Shown here piece after piece: positions 46,555-55,681 of a stretch of 64,000 nt of DNA. Source of the DNA: Methylibium petroleiphilum PM1. Its GTDB lineage: Bacteria > Pseudomonadota > Gammaproteobacteria > Burkholderiales > Burkholderiaceae_C. The stretch covers positions 1-64,000 of the forward strand of contig NC_008826.1 in assembly GCF_000015725.1 (NCBI RefSeq), given 5' to 3'. Every line of letters begins with the position of its first letter. Position 1 is the stretch's first letter. The notes beneath the pieces were generated by a model, which had not been told where the DNA came from, ran no database searches, and saw only the letters and a program-made list of their open reading frames with translations. The position numbers were made by a program, and so were the translations under genes.

Positions 46555-49397
46555 GAGTCGTCGCTCTCGTCCGCGGCGCTCAGGTGCCGCGACAGCTTCT
46601 GGGCCAGCAGTTCGAAGTGCGCGAGCTCCGGCTTTTCCTTCGGCGGCGTCAGCGGGTAGGTCGTCGCGCCCGCCAGCGTCTCGGCCACCGCAGCAGCAGT
46701 CATCTGCGACTCCGTCTCAGGGGCGCCCGTCATGCGCTCGATCTGCGCCAAGCCGCTGATGGTGGCCTCGCGGTTCAGCAATCCTTCGTCCGCAAGCGGC
46801 GCATCGAAGGCGTCGAAGCCCTCTTGTCCGACCTCGTCCACGGGCCGGTCCTGGGCTTCGGCCTCCACATCGTTGTCGGCCATCGCGACCGCCGGCGGAA
46901 CGTCAATGCCCTCGGCCCCGAAGAGGGTCGTGTGGTCATGGGTGACGAGCTCTCCGACCCCTTCCGGAATCAGTGCGGCGCGCGCGGCCGGCTGCTCTAC
47001 GCCGTAGCTACCCCAGTCCTCTTCGGGCTCAGCGCTCGCGACCACGTCGGCAGGCACATCGTCGTCGTACAGGTCGTCGGCTCCCAGGTCAGGGTCGACA
47101 AGCGCCACGGGATGACGACCGAAGTCTGCATCCTCCGTGAAGCCGCGCTGCTCCTGCTCGGCCGGGCGCACCTCGGCAGGCGTATCGTCGAAGAGCCGCT
47201 CGGGCACCTCGGGCTCGCTGCCGTAGGACGTGACCTCAGGAGCGGTCTCCTGCGATTGGTCTTCGCCGTCTCCTGCCGGATCGATGAAGGCCAGCATGTC
47301 GTCATCGACCTGCGGTGCGTGCGCGACCGTGCCACTCATCTGGCTCACGAAGTCAGGCGTAGCATCGTCGTCGCCGCCCGCGGTGGCAAAGAGTCCGATG
47401 TCGATGGCCGAGGCAAAGGCCTTCGCGCGGTGTGCCTCTGCTTGCGAGCAATAGGCCAGCACGCGAGCAGCGTTGTGCAGCGCCGAGTCCTGCAGCTTGA
47501 ACTTCTCGAACCCTTCGCCGATGTCGCGGATGTCCTGCTGGTCAGCGACGCGGTCCATGTAGGAGGCGATTCCGCCCTCGGCCGTCACGGCGCGCGTGAA
47601 CAGGTGCGTCGTGGACTTGTAGGCATCGACCTCCTCCGGGTCAGGGCGAGCGACCTTGATGAAGTGGTTGACGCGCAGCTTTCCCACCGGCACCGGGTTG
47701 GCGAAGAAGGACTTCACGCGCACGATGGTGTTCGCGAAGAAAAGGTGCCAGTACCCGGAAAGCTGGCCGCGGAGCGACTCGAAGCTGACACGCTCCACGC
47801 GGTCGATGCTGATGCCGTCGTCGGCCTTGAACGCCGTCGGGCCCATGGCCCCGGAATCGTGTTCGTAGCGGGAGGTCTTCGTGTAGATGCCCTGCCCCGC
47901 GATGTTCTTGAAGAAGTCGTAGGTCTTCGTGCACTCGAGCTTGCCGCACAGTCGCGTGTTCGTGTTCGCAAGCGTGGAGGCGGCCTCTTCCTTCGACGCC
48001 TTCTCGAAGGCCGGAAGGTCCTGGCCGGCGAAGATTGCGGAGAAGCCCAATGAGCGCGCCTGCGCCGGCACCACAGCGAAGCCCTCGACGGCGTAGTAGC
48101 CGTACTCGTCGAGCACGCACATGAACGGGCTCGGCGCGTTGGTGGGCTTGGCGTCGATGATCTTCTTCCAGTCTCCCTCGAGTGCCGAGCCGAGGCCCTT
48201 GGCCATCGTCGCCTTGATGGAGGCTACGACGATGCGGCCGAGGTTGGTCAGTTCGGGCGGCGACTTCTCGAGCGCCGGCAGCAGCACGACAAGGATGCGG
48301 CGGTTCAGGAAGACGTCGACGAAGTCAATCTCCGCCAGCTGCGTCTTCATGATGTAGCCGTAGGTGTCCGACAGCGAGTTGAACGTGCGGATGAGCTGCA
48401 TGGTGATGTAGCCGTGCTGCTCGTTCGTCGTCTCGCTCTGGTCGTGGTACTTCTCCTTCTTGTACGCCGGCTTCGTCAACAGGTAGTTGTGCAGGCCGTC
48501 CAGCACACCGGACTCGCTGAGTCCAGGGTACTTGTCACCGTCGCGCCAAGCGAGGTCCTCGAGCTTGTTGAGCTCGAAGTATTCACGGACCACGTTCACG
48601 TCGAGGTTGAGGCCGTGCTTGTCCCGCAGGTAGACGAGCGGCTTCATCAGGGCTTCGACGAAGGACTCAGCCTGCTGAGTCCAGGTTGACTTCTCGCCGG
48701 TAGCCATCAGGCCCTTCACGAGCTCGCTCAGCATGCCCGAGGAGCCGACGGCGAAGGGGTTCAGCGTGTTGGAGAGCTTGTTCGGCTGGGCGCCGTAGAT
48801 GTCCTTGGCGCCAGTCTGGAAGTTGATGACCAGCACGTCGTCCTCGCGCCCCATCGCGCGGGCCATCGAGTACACCTTGCCGTACAGCGAGGAGTCGGCC
48901 TTGCCATCGACGTAGATCAGTCCCGAGCCGTGGATGAGCGAGTTGTAGACGAGCGAGACCAAGAACTCCGTCTTGCCGGAGCCAGTAGTGCCCATGAAGA
49001 GCATGTGCGTGCGAGCCTGCACGTCCGTTAGCCAGACCTCCTCGCCGGTGTCGAGGTCATTGCCCATGTAGACGATGCCCTCGGCGCGGCTCGGCTTCCC
49101 GTCCTTGAGGCTGATTTCCTTCGGGTCAATCTCGCCGCTGCTCTTGGGCATCCGGAGCGCCAGGCCTGCTCGCTTCTGCGCCCGGCGCGCCATCCAGTAA
49201 AACCCCAGCGCGACGAGGACCATGACCTCTACCAGGGCCGGCACGAAGAAGGAGGCGGCTCCCAGACTTGCCATGACGACGACCGGCACGGTCTCGTCGG
49301 CGAGCGCGTCATTGATCCGGTCACCCAGCTTGCGGGTGTCGTAGATGAGCGAAGACTGCTTGCGCTCGAGCTTGAAGTTGACGGCGTCGGAAGTCAT
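46539..49397 (-). CDS. trbC: TrbC/DotL(IcmO)-type type IV coupling ATPase
   Basis: This 952-residue coupling protein belongs to an MPF_I (IncI, Dot/Icm) transfer system. Two N-terminal membrane segments (residues 37-70) are followed by the ATPase domain with Walker A GTTGSGKT (136-143) and Walker B FMCVLDEYG. It recruits relaxosome DNA and protein substrates to the channel. The C-terminal about 280 residues are acidic and low in complexity. In Legionella DotL the corresponding region binds adaptor proteins. It is in an operon with TrbA/DotM, its usual partner. Confidence 0.9.
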   Translation of the reverse strand: MTSDAVNFKLERKQSSLIYDTRKLGDRINDALADETVPVVVMASLGAASFFVPALVEVMVLVALGFYWMARRAQKRAGLALRMPKSSGEIDPKEISLKDGKPSRAEGIVYMGNDLDTGEEVWLTDVQARTHMLFMGTTGSGKTEFLVSLVYNSLIHGSGLIYVDGKADSSLYGKVYSMARAMGREDDVLVINFQTGAKDIYGAQPNKLSNTLNPFAVGSSGMLSELVKGLMATGEKSTWTQQAESFVEALMKPLVYLRDKHGLNLDVNVVREYFELNKLEDLAWRDGDKYPGLSESGVLDGLHNYLLTKPAYKKEKYHDQSETTNEQHGYITMQLIRTFNSLSDTYGYIMKTQLAEIDFVDVFLNRRILVVLLPALEKSPPELTNLGRIVVASIKATMAKGLGSALEGDWKKIIDAKPTNAPSPFMCVLDEYGYYAVEGFAVVPAQARSLGFSAIFAGQDLPAFEKASKEEAASTLANTNTRLCGKLECTKTYDFFKNIAGQGIYTKTSRYEHDSGAMGPTAFKADDGISIDRVERVSFESLRGQLSGYWHLFFANTIVRVKSFFANPVPVGKLRVNHFIKVARPDPEEVDAYKSTTHLFTRAVTAEGGIASYMDRVADQQDIRDIGEGFEKFKLQDSALHNAARVLAYCSQAEAHRAKAFASAIDIGLFATAGGDDDATPDFVSQMSGTVAHAPQVDDDMLAFIDPAGDGEDQSQETAPEVTSYGSEPEVPERLFDDTPAEVRPAEQEQRGFTEDADFGRHPVALVDPDLGADDLYDDDVPADVVASAEPEEDWGSYGVEQPAARAALIPEGVGELVTHDHTTLFGAEGIDVPPAVAMADNDVEAEAQDRPVDEVGQEGFDAFDAPLADEGLLNREATISGLAQIERMTGAPETESQMTAAAVAETLAGATTYPLTPPKEKPELAHFELLAQKLSRHLSAADESDDSWSEL

Positions 49398-49435
49398 GCG
49401 CTCACCAAAGGCAGTTCGATACGGACGTCAGGACG

Positions 49436-49993
49436 TCACTGCGTAGCGCAGCTCAGCTCCGGCGCCTTCACGTCGGGCACCTGAACCTTCAGGTTTGGCC
49501 GGTAGTTCCCGGCAGCGAGCTCTTCGAGCGTCGGCTCGTTGGGGTTGAACTGGCCCGGCAGGGCCGCAGCCGGCGCGGCCCGTGCGGAACCCACGGCGCC
49601 TTGCTGCACGTCGGGATAGACGGTGGGCAGGGCCTGGCTGGGTTGCGAGAACAGGACGTTGGCCGCGACGAAGAGTCCTAGGACGCCGGCCGGCCAGCGC
49701 CACCAGCCTCCACGGCCAAAGCCGGCGTATGCCGCCGTCACGGCCCGGTGCGCGTTCTGCGCCTCCTTCACGGTCGGAAAGACGGCGAGCACCGTCTTCT
49801 CGGCGTCCGCGCCGACCAACTTGGACCCGTAGAGCGCGTGCTCGTTCGCGCTGGCGCTTCCAAACGTGATGGCGGCATACTCGGACGGGCTGATCCGAAA
49901 CAGGGTCTCGCCATGCTGGAGCGCGATGTCGCCGCTCTTGAGACGCTTGGCGCGGACCTTGGCCGCGTTGCGGCCGCTACGTGCGAATTTCAT
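49436..49993 (-). CDS. Unknown single-pass membrane protein, 185 aa
   Basis: The start is at 49993 (MKFARSGRNAAKVRAKRLK). A basic N-terminus and a compact domain (DIALQHGETLFRIS, KTVLAVFPTVKEAQNAHRAV) are followed by one membrane helix (WPAGVLGLFVAANVLF). A Pro/Ala-rich tail follows (PNEPTLEELAAGNYRPNL). Sitting between the TrbA and TrbC genes, it holds the position of an accessory transfer protein. Function is inferred from position only. Confidence 0.65.
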   Translation of the reverse strand: MKFARSGRNAAKVRAKRLKSGDIALQHGETLFRISPSEYAAITFGSASANEHALYGSKLVGADAEKTVLAVFPTVKEAQNAHRAVTAAYAGFGRGGWWRWPAGVLGLFVAANVLFSQPSQALPTVYPDVQQGAVGSARAAPAAALPGQFNPNEPTLEELAAGNYRPNLKVQVPDVKAPELSCATQ

Positions 49994-50090
49994 GTTGGTC
50001 ACTGCCTGTCGGCTGTGGTGTTTTACGTATATCGTATGCGCGATGCGTCTAGCCGTCAAAGAAACAAGCGCGACCAATACCGGCAACCTG

Positions 50091-51197
50091 TCACTTGTAT
50101 AGGCGGTCGAGCGAATCGTCCTCGGCGTACTCAGTGAGGGCGGTCGCCAGGCCGTCGACGGCCTTCTCCACCATCGGGCTCGGGCAAGCTTGGCTCACCG
50201 TCTTCTCGAAGAGCCAGTGCGCCGCGATGCCCGCGCACTCCACGTGGAAGGCATATCGCCCCACGTTGTTGAGCGCGTACCAGAGGCGCCGGTCGACCGT
50301 CTTCAGCCAGATGAACATCGGGCTCGCCAGGACGCCCTCGGCGCGTGCCAGCTGCAGCATCGTCGGGAGGACGGTAAAGACGTAGGCATGCTGGCCGATG
50401 GCGCGCTGGGCCATGGGGTTCGTCTCGTGCTTGGCGATGGCAGCATCGGCGAAGCTGGTGTCCATGCCCTTGAGGCCGCCGGCGGCAAACGTCTTGGCCA
50501 TCTTCCGCAGCGCGGCCAGGCCTGCCTTGCCCTCCCCGCCGATGTACATGAGGAAGGCCGCATAGAGCGCCCGGGCGTGTTTCGGAAGCGCTGCGGACCC
50601 GTTCCAGCGCGGGCCGAGCTGGGCGACAAACACGTCCCGCGCCTGGTCGCGCTTGAGAGCCGGCTCAGCCCGCGTGGCCAGCTTGTGCTTCTCCGCGAAC
50701 TCCCACTCCGTCAATGCCACCGCCCACTCGCCCTTGGTGAGGTCGCCCTTCACCATCGCCAACTGCTTGCCTGCAACGGGCGCAATCTCTGGCCAGAGCG
50801 CAGCCTCCTGCTTGGCCAGACTGGTCATGTCGTGTTTGCGGCGGAAGCGGCCGCGCGTGGACTTCGTCATCAGGCGGATGGCGAGCCAGACGAACAGGGG
50901 GATGTAGAGCCAGCGGACGTAGGGACCGGTCTGGCGCAGCATGCCGACGGTGTTCGAGAAGTCGAGCGAGCGACCGTCCAGCGCCACCAGCTTCAGCCGC
51001 AGAGCGTCCGCCGCCGGGAAGAACAGCGCGAACGGGACGATTTCGTAGCGTCGCAGGAAGCCCAGGACGGACGAGATGATGGGCCCGAGGAGGAGCCATG
51101 CCATCACCACCAAGATGATGATGGCACCGCCGATCATCAGAGCATCGTCCTCCAGCGACTTGCCGGTGCTGTCGCCTCCGCGTTGCTGCTTCGCCAT
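50091..51197 (-). CDS. trbA: TrbA/DotM(IcmP)-type conjugation protein, 368 aa
   Basis: This is a component of the coupling complex in MPF_I systems. Two or three N-terminal membrane segments (GGAIIILVVMAWLLLGPIISSV; WLYIPLFVWLAIRLM) are followed by a helical cytoplasmic domain. That domain has conserved-looking KHARALYAAFLMYI, WYALNNVGR and ECAGIAAHWLFE segments, as in DotM. The start at 51197 follows AAGGGCAGTGAG. An upstream in-frame Met at 51230 would overlap the lytic transglycosylase gene. It works with the TrbC/DotL ATPase encoded downstream. Confidence 0.82.
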   Translation of the reverse strand: MAKQQRGGDSTGKSLEDDALMIGGAIIILVVMAWLLLGPIISSVLGFLRRYEIVPFALFFPAADALRLKLVALDGRSLDFSNTVGMLRQTGPYVRWLYIPLFVWLAIRLMTKSTRGRFRRKHDMTSLAKQEAALWPEIAPVAGKQLAMVKGDLTKGEWAVALTEWEFAEKHKLATRAEPALKRDQARDVFVAQLGPRWNGSAALPKHARALYAAFLMYIGGEGKAGLAALRKMAKTFAAGGLKGMDTSFADAAIAKHETNPMAQRAIGQHAYVFTVLPTMLQLARAEGVLASPMFIWLKTVDRRLWYALNNVGRYAFHVECAGIAAHWLFEKTVSQACPSPMVEKAVDGLATALTEYAEDDSLDRLYK

Positions 51198-51198
51198 C

Positions 51199-51762
51199 TC
51201 ACTGCCCTTGCTGTTCCGGAGCTGCGGCACCGGCGTATGTCACGGTCCGTGCCTTGGCGTCGTCCGCCAGGCTCTTCTTCACGATGTCCTGCATGACGCT
51301 GTGCACGCGGAGGATGTAGCGCGTAGAGTGGACAGGTGTCTTGCTGTGGTAGCGGCCGATGCCATACCAGAAGTCGCCATCGGCCTCGTTGGTGCGCTTG
51401 CGCAGCAGCCAGGCCCCGACGGCGACGTTGAAGCACCCGTCGTAGGCCATGAGCCGCGCCACCTCACCGGCGGAGCGGTTGAAGAGCTTGGCAAGCTCGG
51501 GCAGGTGAATGGTGTTGACCTGCATCGGGCCGATGTCGTACGAGCCGTCCGTGTTCCGGCTGAACATGCCTACGCGGCCGCCCTCCGCCTTCATCACCGC
51601 AAGCAGCTTCACGAGCTCCAGTCTTTGCCGGCCGGCCTCTTCCACCAGGCACTGAGCAGTGACGGGGCGGTACCAGGCCGGCTGCGCAGCGGCGCCAGGA
51701 GAGGAGCGTACTTCCGCCACGGAGGCGCGCTGCGCCAAGTCGATTGCTACAGCTTCGAGCAT
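51199..51762 (-). CDS. Lytic transglycosylase-like transfer protein, 187 aa
   Basis: The SLT-type lysozyme fold has the catalytic Glu in VMKAEGGRVG, the SYDIGPMQVN motif and a later YGIGRYHSKTP segment. It cuts peptidoglycan to let the transfer apparatus through. The start at 51762 (MLEAVAIDLAQRA) is preferred, since the longer frame would overlap the upstream gene by about 176 bp. Its stop is 1 bp before the trbA-like start. A signal peptide is not obvious with this start. Confidence 0.8.
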   Translation of the reverse strand: MLEAVAIDLAQRASVAEVRSSPGAAAQPAWYRPVTAQCLVEEAGRQRLELVKLLAVMKAEGGRVGMFSRNTDGSYDIGPMQVNTIHLPELAKLFNRSAGEVARLMAYDGCFNVAVGAWLLRKRTNEADGDFWYGIGRYHSKTPVHSTRYILRVHSVMQDIVKKSLADDAKARTVTYAGAAAPEQQGQ

Positions 51763-51766
51763 GGGG

Positions 51767-52657
51767 TCAGCGATGCCGAGGGCGTGCGTTCTGCCGGCTC
51801 CGCTCAGCAGCAGGCTCGAGGCAGACGTCCAATGCCTCAGCGCTGACGGATGCAAGCAGGGCAAGGAAGCGCTCGGCGATGGTCTCCATGTGCTTGCTGA
51901 TGGGAGTCGCCTCCATCTGCTCCAGGCGGGCGTTCCGCTCAACCTCGCCCATTGCGTCGAGCTCCGCGGTCAGATGCTGGGCATAGCCCTTCCAGACCGC
52001 GGCAAACATGCGGGCGCTGGATTGCATGAGCGTCTGCGTCAGCATCAGACGCGCCGCGGCAGAGCTCTGTGGAGGCGCAAGCCGGCGCGAGGTGTCGGTG
52101 CTGGCCTTGACCAGGAGCTTCGTCGCCTCCTTGATGCATTCGGACGGCGCGTGCATGAAGTCGAACGCGTCGACTTCCACCGCGACGTGCGACATGGCGG
52201 CAGCCGTTGTGATGCGCATGCTGGTGACCGAATCCATGTCACCCGGCCAAAGGGGCTCCATCGCTCGCACAACGGCGCGTGACTTCGCGACCGCCGTCAT
52301 CGCCTCGACCCCGGTGCGCACGATCTGCTCGAGCGAAGCAGCGCCGCTGCGAGCGGCATCAAAAATCACGCCGGAGGTCGCCTCGAGCACCATGGGCATG
52401 ACCGACCTCACACGGTCATCGTTGCCCACGTCAAAGCCGATGGACTTCAGCACCTCCAGCGCCATGTCCTGAGCGGCGCCGGCCAAGTCCTTCGGGTCGA
52501 AGCCGCCCGTGAGAGAGGCTGCTGCAAGGCACGACGTCCGTTTAATGCCGTTGCAGGCCTTGCGCACGTCCACGGCGGCATCGGCCATCCCGGACACGAT
52601 GTCGGTCCGCCGGACGGGGCCGGCGGCTCGCTGAGGGGAATGAGGAATGGACGCCAT
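51767..52657 (-). CDS. Unknown transfer-operon protein, 296 aa
   Basis: This all-helical soluble protein (DPKDLAGAAQDMALEVLKSI, ARMFAAVWKGYAQHLTAELD, METIAERFLALLASVSAEAL) has no catalytic motif. The start at 52657 (MASIPHSPQRAA) is chosen, since the upstream extension overlaps the next gene. It lies 4 bp from both neighbours, so it is tightly coupled within the transfer operon. Confidence 0.65.
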   Translation of the reverse strand: MASIPHSPQRAAGPVRRTDIVSGMADAAVDVRKACNGIKRTSCLAAASLTGGFDPKDLAGAAQDMALEVLKSIGFDVGNDDRVRSVMPMVLEATSGVIFDAARSGAASLEQIVRTGVEAMTAVAKSRAVVRAMEPLWPGDMDSVTSMRITTAAAMSHVAVEVDAFDFMHAPSECIKEATKLLVKASTDTSRRLAPPQSSAAARLMLTQTLMQSSARMFAAVWKGYAQHLTAELDAMGEVERNARLEQMEATPISKHMETIAERFLALLASVSAEALDVCLEPAAERSRQNARPRHR

Positions 52658-52661
52658 GGCG

Positions 52662-53156
52662 TCAACCGTGCGGCCGGGCGCCGAAGGACTGTCCGGACAC
52701 CGGGGCCACCCCGGGGACGACACCCATCTCATGGGCGAACTGGGCGACCAGGGAGCGGAGCTCGGTCGCAGTAGGCGACTTCATGCTGCGCGGCAGATGC
52801 GCCCGGATGTCCTCGAGCGCCTCCAAGGTGAAGCACAGCAGCTCGGCAGTCGAGCGATGGACCTTCTGCAGGCCCACAGTGCGCTGGAGCAGCGCATCGG
52901 CGTCCTGCCGGAACGAGGCTCCGAAGCCGGACTCTTTGATGCCGTACCTGTAGACGTTCTCGGCATGCCACATGACAAGCGGCAGCACACCGCTCTCCGA
53001 GCCCAGGTCCGCGTCGTTGAGAGGGGTGTCGTTCAGGACGAAGAGCGGCTTGCCTCCCTGCTTCGCACGGCAGCGGCCCGACCAGGTTGCGACGAACAGG
53101 CCGACCAAGTCGGTCGTCGGAACAGGCGCGAGCGCCTTGGGCTTGAACGGATTCAT
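52662..53156 (-). CDS. Unknown protein, first gene of transfer operon, 164 aa
   Basis: This soluble protein begins MNPFKPKALAPVPTTDLVGL. It has two Cys and a helical C-terminal half (AELLCFTLEALEDIRAHL, ATELRSLVAQFAHEMG). It is the first gene of the minus-strand operon, divergent from 53250 across a short promoter region. No family was recognised. Confidence 0.65.
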   Translation of the reverse strand: MNPFKPKALAPVPTTDLVGLFVATWSGRCRAKQGGKPLFVLNDTPLNDADLGSESGVLPLVMWHAENVYRYGIKESGFGASFRQDADALLQRTVGLQKVHRSTAELLCFTLEALEDIRAHLPRSMKSPTATELRSLVAQFAHEMGVVPGVAPVSGQSFGARPHG

Positions 53157-53249
53157 CGGGCTTCCTTCTCGCCGGCGGCATTCTTGTTGCTGTGGGCGTG
53201 ATGGTGTATATTGTAGCCGGTACGCGTCTATCTTTCAAGTCTAACCCTG
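53157..53249. promoter_or_regulatory. Divergent promoter region for transfer and pilV operons
   Basis: This 93-bp gap contains GTGTATATTGTAGCC (about 53208-53222), an extended -10-like element. Similar TATATYGTA cores occur upstream of 49993 (about 50028) and in the 44530-44745 region (about 44649). It probably drives both divergent operons. Confidence 0.5.
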
Positions 53250-54005
53250 ATGACAGCTCCCGAGCTCAGTGACGACGCACTGCGAGTCCTCCGCAAGCGA
53301 CGGGACTCTCTTACGTCGCGGCCTACCAAGGCGTCCGACGCGGACGGCCCGGCCTCATCCGCTGAGCAGGATGCAGGGCGGATTCGGGCCTTCTCGTCCT
53401 GGTTCGCCCAGGAGCGGGCGAACGGGAATCTCGTCATGTCGAGCGAGAACATGCTCGATGTAGGCCCCGCTCTCGGCGGTCGCTTCAACATCGGCATGCA
53501 CGATATGCGGTACTTCATCGCCATCCCTCAGGATGTCAAAGAGTGGTTCAGTGCGATGCCGTGGTTGCACGTGGCGCTGACGCGAGGGGGTACAGCGCTG
53601 TCGCTGGTCTGCGAGCGCTTGCGCCATGCGGGCGCTTTCACGCCGGAATTCGCGCTGAACTTCGAGGTCATCTCCCCCAAGCTCATCAAGGCCCTGGCCA
53701 ACTACCACTTCCTTGACGTTCGTGAAATCGTTCCGTCGTCGAGAGAGGACCAGGATGCAGGCGTCGTGCACATCGGGCGCGATGTGCTGATGACCCTTGA
53801 CATCCGCGTCGTCGACGGCGGCCAGACGTTCCTGGCTCTCCTGGACGGCCGAAGCGCTGAGCCCTCCCGTCACCGTCCTCTCCACGGAGGGCTTGAGCGG
53901 GGCCCCCTGGACGGAGGCGACCGGTCAATGAAGCCCCGCAGCCGTGGCATTCCGGGGACCTTCCGCGGCGGCCTTCAGCAGCGAGCCAAACATGAAGCGC
54001 GTTGA
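53250..54005 (+). CDS. Unknown protein, 251 aa
   Basis: A disordered N-terminal 45 residues are followed by a domain with WFAQERANGNLVMSSENMLD, WLHVALTRGGTALSLVCERL and LNFEVISPKLIKALANYHFL. The last 60 residues are Arg/Gly-rich (KPRSRGIPGTFRGGLQQRAK). No membrane segment is seen. It is the first gene of the plus-strand operon leading to pilV and parB. No family was recognised. Confidence 0.6.
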   Translation: MTAPELSDDALRVLRKRRDSLTSRPTKASDADGPASSAEQDAGRIRAFSSWFAQERANGNLVMSSENMLDVGPALGGRFNIGMHDMRYFIAIPQDVKEWFSAMPWLHVALTRGGTALSLVCERLRHAGAFTPEFALNFEVISPKLIKALANYHFLDVREIVPSSREDQDAGVVHIGRDVLMTLDIRVVDGGQTFLALLDGRSAEPSRHRPLHGGLERGPLDGGDRSMKPRSRGIPGTFRGGLQQRAKHEAR

Positions 54006-54029
54006 GCGCTGGCTACACACGAGACCAGC

Positions 54030-54278
54030 ATGAACAGCACCGAGCACCAAACCTCCAGGATCGGCACGCCCAGCGAGCGCGCGCCTCAAGTCACCGAGCA
54101 ACGCATCTCGCTGGCCTCCTGGGTGGCTGCGAACTACGCCGAAAACGATGCGCCCGCGGCGAACACCGTGCGTCGATGGGTGCGGGAAAAGCGCATCCAG
54201 CCGTCGCCGCGCAAGGAAGGCCGTTCGTACTTCTTCAGCCCCGCGGCCCGGTACACCGACGCGCCTGGTTCAGCCTGA
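54030..54278 (+). CDS. Excisionase-like DNA-binding protein, 82 aa
   Basis: The core ISLASWVAANYAENDAPAANTVRRWVREKRIQ with FFSPAARYTD matches small winged-helix excisionases (Xis). These begin with a strand, use a Thr-x-Arg-Arg-Trp recognition helix, and end in a Tyr/Phe-rich wing. Such proteins steer tyrosine recombinases or act as regulators. No recombinase gene is nearby, so a regulatory role for pilV or a lost recombinase partner is possible. Confidence 0.75.
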   Translation: MNSTEHQTSRIGTPSERAPQVTEQRISLASWVAANYAENDAPAANTVRRWVREKRIQPSPRKEGRSYFFSPAARYTDAPGSA

Positions 54279-54290
54279 AAGGCGACCATC

Positions 54291-55664
54291 ATGAAGCGCA
54301 CGTTTCGTCTGGAGCAGCTGCAGCGCGGCTTCACCATCATCGAGCTCCTGGTGGTGCTTTCCATCATGGCGATGGCCGCCATCGTCGGCGCCCAGAGGCT
54401 GCTGGAGAAGTTCAAGGAGTCGCAGGCCGACCTGGCGGCTGACGACATTTCTGTGGTCGGGAAGGCGGTAGCCGCCTACATCCCGGCAAACGTCGCCACC
54501 CTGTCGCTGAACCCCACCACGGACATCACCATTGCGACGCTGCAGGCCGGCGCCATGCTGCCTGCCAACTACTCGTCCGGGAACCCCTGGGGTGCCGGCT
54601 ACAGCATCCGGGTCAAGCGGCTGGGCGCGGCGCCCGGCCCCTACCAGTACGAGGCCCTCGTCATCACGAACTCGCGCTGGCGCATCGGCACCGTGGACCA
54701 GATCGCGCTGCTCGGGCGCGCCGTCCGGCGCATCGGCGGCCCGGGCGGCCTAACCTACGACGCCACGGGTGCCGTCGGCAACGGCGGCGCCTGGACAGCC
54801 CTGGTCGTTGACTACCCGAACGCCAACCAGGCCGGCCGACTGGCCTACTTCGTTTCCCAGGCGACGACGCCCTTCGACAGCATCTACCTCCGTCTCGACG
54901 GCGGCAATGCGATGACGGGCAACCTCAACATGAACAGCAACGGCATCGTTGCGGCCACGAGCGTGAACGCGTCCGGCACCGCAATGCCGTGGCAGGTCTC
55001 CGCCGCCGGCGGGTTCACTGGCACAACGGCAACGGCGACCGGTGTCGTGAACGCTGGCTCCGTGACTACGACCGGCGCCATGACTGCTGGAACGACGGTG
55101 ACAGCGACCGGCAACATCACCTCGAGTGCCGACGTCCGCGGGGCCACGCTCACTTCTGACAGCGATATCGCGATGGGCCCTGGCGGAACGGTGTCGAGCA
55201 GCGGAGCCATCAACATCCAGCCGAACGGCGCTCTCACGTTGTCCGCGTCGGGCGGCACCACCGTCGCAGGCTCCGGAGCCCTCACGGTCAATGACACCGT
55301 CACGGCCGCGAACGACGTCGTCATCTCGTCTCTGCCCAGTCGTGCGGCCGGCTTCTCGCCGAGCACGGGGAGTCTCAAGGCTTTGGCGCCGAAGCTTGTG
55401 GAGATGCAGAACTACATCATCACGGCCAACGGTCAGACGGTGCCGCGGCCAACCTGCATCAGCGGCGGTACTCCGAACGCCTTCATCCTGCCGCACGTGG
55501 CACAGGGCAAGGTTGACAGCGCGCGATGGGGCACCCAGGTTCGGCTCACCGGCGCGGGCCCGTGGACCGTCGTTGCTCTGGATGGAGCGGGCCTGTCGAT
55601 TCCGAGTGTGAACATCCCGGCCACCGACTTCGCGGCCATCGTGCGGACCTTCTGCACCTACTGA
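54291..55664 (+). CDS. pilV: PilV-like type IV pilus minor pilin/adhesin, 457 aa
   Basis: A class III prepilin leader (MKRTFRLEQLQRG) with cleavage before Phe14 and Glu at +5 precedes a hydrophobic helix (FTIIELLVVLSIMAMAAIVG). The middle resembles the shufflon-protein constant region (LDGGNAMTGNLNMNSNGI). Thr/Ala/Gly-rich repeats and a globular tip with two cysteines follow. In IncI plasmids PilV sits at the tip of the thin pilus and selects the recipient. No alternative C-terminal segments, sfx-type repeats or rci recombinase gene follow, so this copy has a single fixed tip. Confidence 0.88.
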   Translation: MKRTFRLEQLQRGFTIIELLVVLSIMAMAAIVGAQRLLEKFKESQADLAADDISVVGKAVAAYIPANVATLSLNPTTDITIATLQAGAMLPANYSSGNPWGAGYSIRVKRLGAAPGPYQYEALVITNSRWRIGTVDQIALLGRAVRRIGGPGGLTYDATGAVGNGGAWTALVVDYPNANQAGRLAYFVSQATTPFDSIYLRLDGGNAMTGNLNMNSNGIVAATSVNASGTAMPWQVSAAGGFTGTTATATGVVNAGSVTTTGAMTAGTTVTATGNITSSADVRGATLTSDSDIAMGPGGTVSSSGAINIQPNGALTLSASGGTTVAGSGALTVNDTVTAANDVVISSLPSRAAGFSPSTGSLKALAPKLVEMQNYIITANGQTVPRPTCISGGTPNAFILPHVAQGKVDSARWGTQVRLTGAGPWTVVALDGAGLSIPSVNIPATDFAAIVRTFCTY

Positions 55665-55681
55665 CTGAGGACGGTATCGAG

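Noticed and set aside
46584-48053. 489-codon plus-strand frame opposite the coupling ATPase
   Set aside because: It is antisense to a well-supported gene, Arg/Val/Leu/His-rich, with no domain, as expected for GC-rich shadow frames.
54030-54278. Evidence for a nearby integrase-excisionase module of an ICE
   Set aside because: No tyrosine or serine recombinase gene and no att-type direct repeats were seen around it in this window.
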